A stretch of DNA of 64,000 bases, taken from positions 20,937 to 84,936 of the forward strand of contig JBJMGV010000018.1 in NCBI GenBank assembly GCA_045807725.1, read 5' to 3'. Within the stretch, counting starts at the first letter, position 1. Every line of letters starts with the position of its first letter. The position numbers were made by a program, and so were the translations under genes. This DNA comes from DATENM01 sp045807725 (lineage in GTDB: Bacteria > Acidobacteriota > Blastocatellia > UBA7656). This document shows positions 54,942 through 63,600 of this stretch, in pieces. The notes below the pieces were generated by a model. That model was not told where the DNA came from and made no database searches. It was given only the letters and a program-made list of their open reading frames with translations.

Positions 54942-56486
54942 ATGTCGGCAGTCTACCTCATCGCATTTATTATTTGTGCGCTACTATCATTTATTCTAAC
55001 GCGGAGAATTCGTAACCTCGCCGTCGCGCGCGGGTGGGCTTCTGCCGCCCCTTCGTCGCGCCACATCCACGAATTGCCGGTGCCGCGACTTGGCGGCGTC
55101 GCCATCTATCTGGCATTCATCTGCGTCATCGCGCTTTCTATGGCGCTGTCGGTGTGGACTTCGCTGGACACGCGCCTGGTTTCGAGAAACGTTTTCTGGA
55201 TTATTAGCGCGGCGACGGTCGTGTTCTTGCTGGGGCTTTATGACGACCTCTACAACGCGCGCCCAGCGACGAAGTTTGTCGTACAGGGCTTGGCGGCGGT
55301 GATGCTTTACCTCGGCGGCTTCGGCATCTTTTCCGTACCGCTTGCAGGCGCGCCGCTGATGGGATGGCTGTCGCTGCCGCTGACGGTGTTGTGGGTGTTG
55401 TGGATCACGAACGCTTTCAACTTAATTGACGGCATAGACGGGCTGGCCGCCGGCTCGGCGCTCTTTTCGACGCTCGTCGTGTTTGCCGTCTCGCTGACTT
55501 CCGGCAATGCCTTCATCTCGATCCTTTCGCTGGCGCTTGCCGGCGCGATTGTTGGTTTTCTCCGCTTTAATTTTAATCCGGCGACGATCTTTCTCGGCGA
55601 TTCGGGGAGTCTCTTCATCGGCTTTTTGCTGAGCGCGCTGGCGCTCGCCGGCGTGTCGAAGTCAACCACCGTCGTCGCCGTTGCCATCCCTGTGGTGTCG
55701 TTCGGGCTGCCGATTCTTGAGACCATCATTTCGGTGTTGCGGCGTTTCCTCAGCGGCCAGCCGGTCTTTGGCGCTGATCGCGGGCATATTCACCACAAGC
55801 TGCTCGAACGCGGGCTGTCGCAGCGGCAGTCGGTGATCATTCTTTATGGCGTGTCGGCGGCTTGCGGGCTGTTGAGCCTTTTGCTCTTAAACCCGAGCGG
55901 CCCGACCGTCGGCATCGTCATGTTTGTCGTCGGCGCAGGCATCTGGGTCGGCGTTCAGCATCTCGGTTATCACGAGTTCGTGGAGATCAAGCGCGTCGCC
56001 CACCGCACCATTGAGCAGAAGCGGATCATCATCAACAATCTGGCGATTCGCCGCGCCGGCGAGAGCTTGTTGAGGGCGCGGAGCATGAACGAGGTTTGCG
56101 GGATTCTCAACCAGGCGTTTGACGCGAACGATTTCGACCGATTTAACCTGGAGATTGCGCCCGCGCTTCATCCTCGAATCAACGAGCCGCTCAGCCGCAC
56201 GCTTTGTGACGGCGCTTACGCGTGGGAGAAGCAAGTCAATGACACCAGCTTCGAGCGCAGTCTGCTGCCGGCTTGGAGCCTCAAGCTCGACCTCTTCGAC
56301 CACGAGCATGAATTGCTCGGCATATTCACGGTCTACCGCGCCTGCAATGATAAGCCGCTGCTCGCCGACATTAATCTGCTGACGACAGAATTCCGTGCCG
56401 CGCTGGCCACAGCGGTAACGCGCGCCATCGAGCGCACGGACGGTCGCCTGCTTCATCAAGAGCAGGAACTTGCCGCCGGCATGTGA
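54942..56486 (+). CDS. wecA: WecA/MraY-family phosphoglycosyltransferase with cytoplasmic C-terminal extension
   Basis: 514 aa. The first about 330 residues are a multi-helix membrane enzyme that transfers a sugar-1-phosphate (commonly GlcNAc-1-P) to undecaprenyl phosphate: Asp pair in GLYDDLYN (near 98), NLIDGIDGLAAG (near 160), FLGDSGS (near 220) and the His motif GADRGHIHHKLLERG (near 277-291). All catalytic residues are present. Residues about 345-514 are an added soluble domain, helical then beta-rich, loosely GAF-like. GGAGG 9 nt upstream fixes ATG at 54942. It would start assembly of the repeat unit for the locus. Confidence 0.9.
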   Translation: MSAVYLIAFIICALLSFILTRRIRNLAVARGWASAAPSSRHIHELPVPRLGGVAIYLAFICVIALSMALSVWTSLDTRLVSRNVFWIISAATVVFLLGLYDDLYNARPATKFVVQGLAAVMLYLGGFGIFSVPLAGAPLMGWLSLPLTVLWVLWITNAFNLIDGIDGLAAGSALFSTLVVFAVSLTSGNAFISILSLALAGAIVGFLRFNFNPATIFLGDSGSLFIGFLLSALALAGVSKSTTVVAVAIPVVSFGLPILETIISVLRRFLSGQPVFGADRGHIHHKLLERGLSQRQSVIILYGVSAACGLLSLLLLNPSGPTVGIVMFVVGAGIWVGVQHLGYHEFVEIKRVAHRTIEQKRIIINNLAIRRAGESLLRARSMNEVCGILNQAFDANDFDRFNLEIAPALHPRINEPLSRTLCDGAYAWEKQVNDTSFERSLLPAWSLKLDLFDHEHELLGIFTVYRACNDKPLLADINLLTTEFRAALATAVTRAIERTDGRLLHQEQELAAGM

Positions 56487-56627
56487 CCGACCGCCGCGCG
56501 ACCGCCTGTTCCCCTCCACGTTTGTCCTGCCTTAATGTGATAGCTCTCGGTGGCTACGGTAAAGCCGCTGGAGCAATCGTCCGACACTCGCCCGCCCGCT
56601 TCCCGGTATGCTCCCGCCAGATTACCT

Positions 56628-56656
56628 TTGACAGTTCCTCAGCCTTTGCCTATTAT
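56628..56656 (+). promoter_or_regulatory. Near-consensus sigma70 promoter for the PqqD-like gene
   Basis: TTGACA (56628-56633, exact consensus), 17 nt, TATTAT (56651-56656, 5/6). It is the best promoter in the window. The predicted start near 56663 gives a leader of about 78 nt, with a small hairpin CTGCTA-GAAT-TAGCAG at 56694-56709 before the AGGA ribosome site. The 254-bp gap after wecA holds nothing else. Confidence 0.7.
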
Positions 56657-56740
56657 TCCTCTGCTTCCCCGGCATAGTAAAAGTAATCTTAAGCTGCTAG
56701 AATTAGCAGGAATCTAGTCACCGCCCCCTCAGGAATTGCG

Positions 56741-57238
56741 ATGGATAAATTTGTGGACAACTACGCGCCCAGAGCACGCCAGGAGGATCTGGTCATCGAG
56801 GCTCTAGGGGATGAGACGCTGGTCTATGACATGCGCACGCACAAAGCGCACTGCCTGAACCTTACGGCATCGCTCATCTGGAATCACTGTGACGGCAAGG
56901 CGACGGCAAGCGAGATGCGCGTGGCGCTGGAAAGAGAACTCCATACCCAAATCGATTCAGACTTTGTTTGGCTCGCCCTGAATCAACTCCAGACCGCCAG
57001 ATTATTGTCGGATCCGTTGCCCAGCGCAGTGTCTCAACGTGCCATGTCGCGCCGTGCCGTGATCAGGAAGTTGGGACTTGGCGCAGCTATCGCTCTGCCG
57101 CTGGTAACATCAGTTCTTGCGCCCACTGCAGAAGCGAGCGGGTCGTGCGCTGATTGTGGCACTTCTTGTGAAACCCTCCCGTGCTGCATTACTAACGCTT
57201 GCACGACAGTTAATGGCGCGAGGATATGCGTTTGTTAA
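56741..57238 (+). CDS. PqqD/RRE-like domain fused to a twin-arginine-like segment and eight-cysteine tail
   Basis: 165 aa. Residues about 8-92 look like a PqqD winged-helix domain (RiPP recognition element): LVYDMRTHKAHCLNLTASLIW and WLALNQLQTARLL are typical. Residues 103-132 read SRRAVIRK, a hydrophobic stretch, then PTAEAS, like a Tat or signal sequence with a cleavage site, but unusually placed inside the chain. The last 30 residues hold eight cysteines (136, 139, 143, 148, 149, 154, 163, 165). The start is fixed by AGGA 7 nt before ATG. The nucleotidyltransferase-fold gene follows 46 bp later. It could be a peptide-binding chaperone, a precursor with built-in recognition domain, or an anchored metal-binding protein. 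Function is not established. Confidence 0.8.
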   Translation: MDKFVDNYAPRARQEDLVIEALGDETLVYDMRTHKAHCLNLTASLIWNHCDGKATASEMRVALERELHTQIDSDFVWLALNQLQTARLLSDPLPSAVSQRAMSRRAVIRKLGLGAAIALPLVTSVLAPTAEASGSCADCGTSCETLPCCITNACTTVNGARICVC

Positions 57239-57284
57239 TCATGGTTCAGCTTCGGCTGATCCATTCTGTTGTTGATTGCGTTTT

Positions 57285-58343
57285 ATGTGCCATCCTCATA
57301 GCAGGAGTTTTACGACCGACCTCATGGCTCAGGTCTTGACCGGGATATGGAGGTCCACTCTTCCCCCTGAGCCCCTTCCTCTAAGCGACATTTCGCAGAT
57401 CAGTCTACGACTCATGAAAAGTGGAACCGCAGGATTGGTATGGCGGCGATTCCAAACTGCCTCTCTGGGAGATGGTAATTTCCTAGTCCCTTTTCAACGA
57501 GCTTATATCTCTTACACCATCCACGCCGGCTTCTACGAAGCGCAAGCCCGCAACGCTTTCGCCCTCTTCCGCGCTCACGATATTGAGCCGGTGCTGGTGA
57601 AGGGCTGGTCGATAGGCCGGCGCTACCCGGCGAAAGGTCTAAGACCCTACGGCGACATCGATCTAGCGATTCGTCCATCCGATTACCATAAAGCCGTAGA
57701 ACTGGCCGCCACCGCCGAAGGGCGACGACTCACTCTTGATCTGCATCAAGGCTTAGATCATCTCGATAGCCGCTCCTTCGATGAGTTTTTCGAGCGCACG
57801 CAACTTGTCCCGCTCGGTGACACGATGATTCGCATTCCATCTGCGGAAGACCTCTTTCGCATCGCCTGCCAGCATATGCTGAGACACGGCGGCTGGCGAC
57901 CGTTACAGCTATGCGATGTGGCGCTATTGCTGGAAACGCGCTCGCCTGATTTTCGCTGGGATAGTTGCCTCGGCGACAGCCGCCGCGAGATCAACTGGAT
58001 ATCAACCGCCATCGGCCTCGCCCATCACCTGCTCGGCGCTGATTTGGAAGGCTATCCTTACGCGTCCGAGGCGCGACAGATACCGCGCTGGCTGATTGCT
58101 CAGGTGTTGAAGTCGTGGGAGACGCCTGAGCCGACCAAGAACGCGCCGCTCAATTACGGCAGGTCGATGCGCAGCTACCTGCGCCAGCCGAAAGGATTAT
58201 TCGGCGCGCTCAAGCGGCGCTGGCCCAACCCTATCGAAGCGACCTACTCGCTGAACGGATCGTTCAACAACCTGCCACGCTTTCCCTATCAACTGGCCGA
58301 TAGCCTGCGTCGCGCCGCCCGCCTCCTGATCCCTCACGCCTGA
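57285..58343 (+). CDS. Nucleotidyltransferase-fold protein (NTP_transf_5-like)
   Basis: 352 aa. The NTase core is at about 100-130: LVKGWSIGRRYP followed by RPYGDIDLAIR (D124 and D126), the G-S and DxD metal-binding pattern of uncharacterised nucleotidyltransferases (PF14907 type). A helical C-terminal region with FRIACQHMLRHGGWRPLQLCDVA follows. Such genes are often found beside PqqD-like and HprK-like genes in polysaccharide loci and in some lasso-peptide loci; substrate unknown. I start at ATG 57285; TTG at 57276 and ATG at 57324 are alternatives, none with a strong ribosome site, so translation may depend on the upstream gene. Confidence 0.8.
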   Translation: MCHPHSRSFTTDLMAQVLTGIWRSTLPPEPLPLSDISQISLRLMKSGTAGLVWRRFQTASLGDGNFLVPFQRAYISYTIHAGFYEAQARNAFALFRAHDIEPVLVKGWSIGRRYPAKGLRPYGDIDLAIRPSDYHKAVELAATAEGRRLTLDLHQGLDHLDSRSFDEFFERTQLVPLGDTMIRIPSAEDLFRIACQHMLRHGGWRPLQLCDVALLLETRSPDFRWDSCLGDSRREINWISTAIGLAHHLLGADLEGYPYASEARQIPRWLIAQVLKSWETPEPTKNAPLNYGRSMRSYLRQPKGLFGALKRRWPNPIEATYSLNGSFNNLPRFPYQLADSLRRAARLLIPHA

Positions 58344-58407
58344 ATCGGTTCGACCTCGCCGAAAGCGGCGCTCTCATGCTCACCCGGCTGTACGGTTCAG
58401 TCTTGCC

Positions 58408-58416
58408 TGCTATAAA
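58408..58416 (+). promoter_or_regulatory. Extended -10 promoter before the small disordered gene
   Basis: TGCTATAAA (58408-58416) fits an extended -10 element, with no clear -35. Transcription would start near 58423, about 54 nt before the ATG at 58477. Confidence 0.4.
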
Positions 58417-58476
58417 CTACTCTCAGAACGCGTGGGCCTTTCTGTTCGGTCTAGCCAAAAAATCCAGGGAGTTGTT

Positions 58477-58692
58477 ATGTCGGAAAACGATCAAGAGAAC
58501 GCGCCGAAATCGCCGCGCCAGCTAGAGAACCCCACCGTTCCCGCGAGTGGTATGACACAGGGGACGACCAGTGGTGGCACGGGACCGACTTCGGGCGCGC
58601 CCGAAGACCAGACGACTGCTCAGCAAGAGAGCGACCCCAGCCCTTACGCGGGCACAAGCGGCGGCCACAGTCGCGGCGGCGAGACGTTTTAG
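58477..58692 (+). CDS. Small disordered Gly/Ser/Thr/Pro-rich protein, 71 aa
   Basis: ATG at 58477 has AGGGAG 5 nt upstream and its own promoter-like element. The protein is charged at the start (SENDQENAPKSPR), then low-complexity Gly, Ser, Thr and Gln, ending GGHSRGGETF. There is no cysteine, signal peptide or membrane helix. It could be a stress-type disordered protein or a precursor peptide for the PqqD/nucleotidyltransferase module 130 bp upstream; nothing in the sequence decides. Family not recognised. Confidence 0.5.
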   Translation: MSENDQENAPKSPRQLENPTVPASGMTQGTTSGGTGPTSGAPEDQTTAQQESDPSPYAGTSGGHSRGGETF

Positions 58693-58844
58693 TTTTGCTG
58701 TCTTAACCGAAAAAGCGAAGGGCAGGGGGGTGGCCTATCGAAAAGACAGAAACGCGCCAGCGCCGTCATCGGCGAGATGATCCGCGCGCAGCGGAACTGG
58801 CGAATAGCCCCGGCCAGGCTCTCTCGCGCCGCCTCACCTGGACG

Positions 58845-59969
58845 ATGGCGGCGGCTTGCGGCATTGTCGTTGCCAATCTCTATTACAATCAGCCGCTGCT
58901 TGCCGATATGGGAAGATCGCTTGCGGCGTCGCTGCGTGAAGTCGGACTGCTGCCGATGCTCACGCAGATGGGCTATGCATTGGGGCTATTTCTTTTTGTG
59001 CCGCTCGGCGACACGCTGGAGCGACGCCGGCTCATTCTCATCCTGATTGCGGCAAGCGCCCTCTCGTTAGCGATGGCGGCCCTTGCGCCGAGCTTCTTGT
59101 GGCTTGCCGTGGCAAGCCTCGCCATAGGCGTGACCTCGATCACCGCACAACTCCTCATCCCTTTTGCGGCGCAACTTACAAAACCCGACGCGCGGGGCCG
59201 CGTTGTCGGGCTGCTGATCGGCGGCATATTGATCGGCGTGTTGCTGGCGCGGACGGTGAGCGGGATGGTCGGCTCGCATTTCGGCTGGCAGGCGATGTAC
59301 TGGATCGCCGCCGCGCTGATGATTGCGCTCGCCGTCGCGCTGGCGAAATTGCTGCCGCGCAGTGAGCCGCTAGAGAATCTCTCGTACCGAGAATTGATGA
59401 GATCAGTTTGGGCATTGATCGTTAAACAGGCCGTGCTCAGAGAGGCGGCGATTACGGGCGCGATGCTGTTTGGCGCGTTCAGCGCCTTCTGGGCTACGCT
59501 GGTCTTCTTTCTCGAAAAGCCGCCTTATCAGTATGGCAGCCGCGCCGCCGGTCTATTCGGGCTGGTGGGTGCGGTCGGAGCCGGCTCGGCTCCATTCACG
59601 GGGCGGCTCACCGACCGCATCAGGCCCAAGGTCACACTCGGACTTGCGCTGGCGCTGACCGCCGCGTCGTTTGTCCTGTTCTGGCTTCTGAGTGACAATC
59701 TCTGGGCATTAATCGTAGGCGTGATCTTGATGGACCTCGGCGTACAGGCGGGCCACATCGCTAACCAGACTCGCATCTACGCGGTCGCCGAGTCGGCGCA
59801 TAGTCGAGTGAACATGGTCTATATGGTGGCGTATTTTCTTGGCGGCTCGCTGGGGTCAACGCTCGGCGCGTATGCGATGAGCTTCTGGGGCTGGAGCGGC
59901 GTCTGCGGGGTCGCGCTCTTGATGCTTGCGGCGGCCTTTCTCGCTTACTTCGCCATCGCAAAAAACTGA
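58845..59969 (+). CDS. Major facilitator superfamily transporter
   Basis: 374 aa from ATG 58845, about 11-12 transmembrane helices. GIVVANLYYNQPLLADMG and GYALGLFLFVPLGDTLERRRLI (the loop 2-3 motif with G-D and RRR) match the drug-efflux/sugar-efflux MFS branch. A second half motif is GRLTDRIRPKVTLG. The same frame is open upstream to 58707 and encodes residues that look family-like (SRRLTWT just before the ATG), yet it has no ATG, GTG or TTG. Either a rare start is used, or a small error lies near the G-run at 58725-58730. Substrate unknown. Confidence 0.85.
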   Translation: MAAACGIVVANLYYNQPLLADMGRSLAASLREVGLLPMLTQMGYALGLFLFVPLGDTLERRRLILILIAASALSLAMAALAPSFLWLAVASLAIGVTSITAQLLIPFAAQLTKPDARGRVVGLLIGGILIGVLLARTVSGMVGSHFGWQAMYWIAAALMIALAVALAKLLPRSEPLENLSYRELMRSVWALIVKQAVLREAAITGAMLFGAFSAFWATLVFFLEKPPYQYGSRAAGLFGLVGAVGAGSAPFTGRLTDRIRPKVTLGLALALTAASFVLFWLLSDNLWALIVGVILMDLGVQAGHIANQTRIYAVAESAHSRVNMVYMVAYFLGGSLGSTLGAYAMSFWGWSGVCGVALLMLAAAFLAYFAIAKN

Positions 59970-60633
59970 TTCGGTCGCTTGAGCCGGGCTGTTGCCGGCG
60001 GCGCTTGAACAGACCGGATGAGCCGCGTTCATAGATTCTTTCGAGAGCGCCACCGGGCATTTATGAAACGGCAGCCTCGATAATCTACTTGCCAAACGCT
60101 TCGCTTCGGGTGTAAAAACTGCACTGCTGATCCTGCGGGGTCGTCAGGGCAATGATCCTCGCCCTGCTGGAGCAGCGACGCGCGGCCACTTTGACCTGAA
60201 TTCGGAACTGAGCTGGAAAGAGGTCTAACGAATTCAGGTTCAGCCCTCAAGAGACGCGCCCGGCTGTGATAGCGCAGGAAGAGTGATTGTCATAAGTGTA
60301 GACCGTCCCTGCCTTGCTTTCTCGCCAGTACCTTCCTCTTGAGGCCGACGCCGTAGAGCCGCGCCTTCCCCAGTACCTTTCGATTCGCTCGTTGCGCCTG
60401 CCACCGCAGGCCAGACAATCCGGCAGTAGTTCAAGCCGAGCAAGATGAAAGCTGCGTCCATCATTGCAGCGCCGCTTTCATTAAAGAATAAATCTGGAAA
60501 CTCGAAGAGAGTATTTCCAGACCGCCGAGCGGCATCGCCCGTTCAGCGCGATGAGTAGCAATTATCGCTCGAAGCACCCGCTTGATCTCCCGGAGATCAA
60601 CGAATCACAACTAGCAGCCCCTTCGGAGGATTT
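59970..60633 (+). other. 664-bp non-coding region with two hairpins
   Basis: No convincing gene. ACCTGAATTCG (60194-60204) pairs perfectly with CGAATTCAGGT (60229-60239). TCTGGAAA (60493-60500) pairs with TTTCCAGA (60514-60521). CCAGTACCTT occurs twice (near 60328 and 60371). Short leftward frames around 60240-60464 might be remains of a lost gene, but I cannot identify one. The last 10 bases carry the ribosome site of the next gene. Confidence 0.5.
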
Positions 60634-63600
60634 ATGAAGAAAGCAGGACTCTTCTTAGCCGCGATATTTTGCCTTACTATAGGTTCTTCAGTTGCATTTG
60701 CGCAAACAACCTACACATGGAATCAAACCGGCACGGCTTCATGGGCGACATCAACTAATTGGACACCAACCCGAACGTCGCCGGCCACCACTGATATTCT
60801 GCTTTTCAACAATGGTTCGACAACTACCGTAACGAGTATACTGACGCAGACAATTGGGCAGCTATTAGTTTCCGGTAACACAACGGTCAATTTGCAAGCT
60901 AATGCTGCCAGCACAGTATTAACTATAAACGGTGGTACGGGCATCGACCTGTCTGTTGCCAGTGGCTCCGTACTAAACATTAATGGTACCAATACGATGA
61001 CCATCATGTTATCGACGGGGGCCACTGGTAGCATTAGCGGAAACATGACATTCTCTGCCGCCGCACACAAACTGGATGCTGCTGATGCAAGCGCTATTAC
61101 ATTTAACTCCGGTGCCATCTTAACCCAAGGAACAAGTTGTACCGGAAATATATTCACTACTGCCGGGACACCAAATGCCGTTATTTTCGCGTCAGGTTCT
61201 ACATTTGTTCAGCAAGCCGGAGCTAATCCTTTTGGGGTAACTCAACCTAGTTCTAAGGTGGTCTTTCAATCAGGCAGCCTGTTTCGAGTTTCTGCTACTG
61301 GAATCACCCCGGCGTTTTCTGGCCGGACTTACGGGAATTTTGAATTTAATCCCGGCTCTGGCAGTCAATCGCCTACCGGAAGTGCCACCTTGTCAATTGA
61401 CAATCTTACAATCACAACAGGAAGCCTTAATATCGGAATGACTGGCGGGTTTAACTTGAATGGGAATATCTCGGTGGCTTCGGGAGCCACCCTTAATTTT
61501 AACGCAGCCAGTGCAGCGACCATTACTCTGAATGGCTCATCAGCGCAGGCAATCAGTGGTTCAGGCACGTTGACCATCAGTGCCACTGAAACTATCACTA
61601 TAGCCAATACTTCGGGCGTCACTCTGCAAAGAGCGCTTTCGACAAGCGGCCCAATTAACGTAAGCTCAGGGGGGCTGTTCGATTGCGGAACGAATGTTAT
61701 CTCTGGCTCTGGTACCTTCACGCTCGCTTCTGGCGGGACACTTGGTATTGGCTCAACAGATGGGATTACGTCATCAGGTGCGACCGGAAACATTCAGACG
61801 ACAACCCGCAATTTAAACACGGCAGCAAACTATATCTACAACGGCAGCGCCGCGCAGGTTACTGGTAATGGCTTGCCGTCGCCGGTAAACAATCTCACGA
61901 TCAATAATAGTGCGGGTGTGTCTCTGAGTGGGAATTCTACTGTCAATGGAACGCTCACGCTCACATCAGGCACATTATCAATAGGGACAAATACTTTAAC
62001 TTTGAATGGCACCGTGACCGCCACGAACGGGAGTCTCAGCGCGGCGAGTGGGACAGTGAATTACAACCAGAGTTCCGACGGGCAGGCCGTTCTCGCGTCG
62101 AACTATGGCACCTTACAGTTTAGCAATTTCAATAAAACCTTAGCGTCAAGCGGAACCATCGGCATCGCAAATACATTCACCCCTGGGACAGCGACCGGAC
62201 ATACCATCACTAGCAGTACAATCGATTTCAATGGTTCAGGCACAGAAACTATTCCAGCATTCTCCTACAATAACCTGACGAGCAGCAATAGCGGGAATAG
62301 GACGCTTGCGAATGGTGGCACCGTCAAGATCGCCGGCGCATTCACGCCAGGGACGAATACCTATGATGTAACCAGCAATACAGTTGAATTCAATGGCTCA
62401 AGTGCCCAGACCATGACTTCGTCCAGATCATTTACATATAACAATCTCACGATCAACAACAGTGCGGGTGTCACTGTTGGAACGGTGGTCGCCGGAACCA
62501 CTACAGTGAATGGCACACTTGCGCTAAGTACAGGCGCACTCACGAACGGAGCAAGCAACACCCTCACGCTGGGCAACGGCGCAACGATCATTCGGTCAGT
62601 CGGGACGCTTGCGGCAGCGCCTATCTTCAGCGGCATGATTGATGTTCAGTATACAGGCTCATCTGCAGTCCTAACCGGGCCTGAACTTCCAACCGGTAGC
62701 ACCGCGCTTAACAATCTCACGATCAACAACAGCGGAGGGGTGACGCTCAGCGCAAATGCTACGGTCAACGGGACGCTGGCGCTCACAAGCGGCGATCTTA
62801 ACACAACCGACTCGTTTGTCCTGACGCAGAAAGGCGACTCAACGGGAAACGGCGATGTCATCGGCAGCGTCACACGAGCCGATTTAACGACAAGCGCCAA
62901 ACGGTTTGGAAACCCGAACGTGCAGATCACGATCACTGCGGGCACGGTCACGAGCATGACCGTGAAACTGGCCAAGGGAACAACATTCAGCAGCTTTACG
63001 AATTCCGTTAAGCGACAATACAGGCTGACGCTAGATAGCGGATTGATCACGGCTGCTACAGTGCGATTGCATTATTTGAACTCGGAAGTGAACGGCAACT
63101 CGGAATCTACGCTAGTGCTTTGGCGATATGACGGCACAAGCTGGGGCATGCCAGCAGGGGTCACGAGTCGCAACGATGCCGGCGCAAGTGACGACAACTG
63201 GGTGGAACTGACTGGCGTTACGCAGTTCTCACCTTGGGCCATTTCAGGGCCGCAGCAGCCGACCGATGTGGCGCTCATGAACTTTAATGCTATGAGCGAT
63301 GCGCAGGGGCGGGTCTTGATTGAATGGCAGACCGGCTACGAAGTCCAAAACCTCGGCTTTAATCTCTACCGCGATCTCAATGGCAAGCGCGAGCAGATCA
63401 CCCCGACCTTGCTTGCCGGCTCGGTTATGCTCGCGGGCCGGACGGCGATGACCGCTGGACTCAGCTACGCATGGGTGGATCATCTCGCAAGCCCGAAAGA
63501 TTATGCGCTCTACTGGCTCGAAGATGTGGACGCGAGCGGCAAGACGACAATGCACGGCCCCGTTAGCCCTGCTGCGGTCGCCAAGCTTCCAGACCGGGCG

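Noticed and set aside
44998..57238. A lasso-peptide pathway made of the AsnB-type and PqqD-type genes
   Set aside because: The two genes are about 10 kb apart, no B2-type transglutaminase-like protease or precursor is seen, and asnB is tightly coupled to glycosyltransferase genes. Its glycan role is more likely.
60240..60464. Leftward 74-codon frame as a transposase remnant
   Set aside because: No recognisable transposase motif, no terminal repeats and no good ribosome site.
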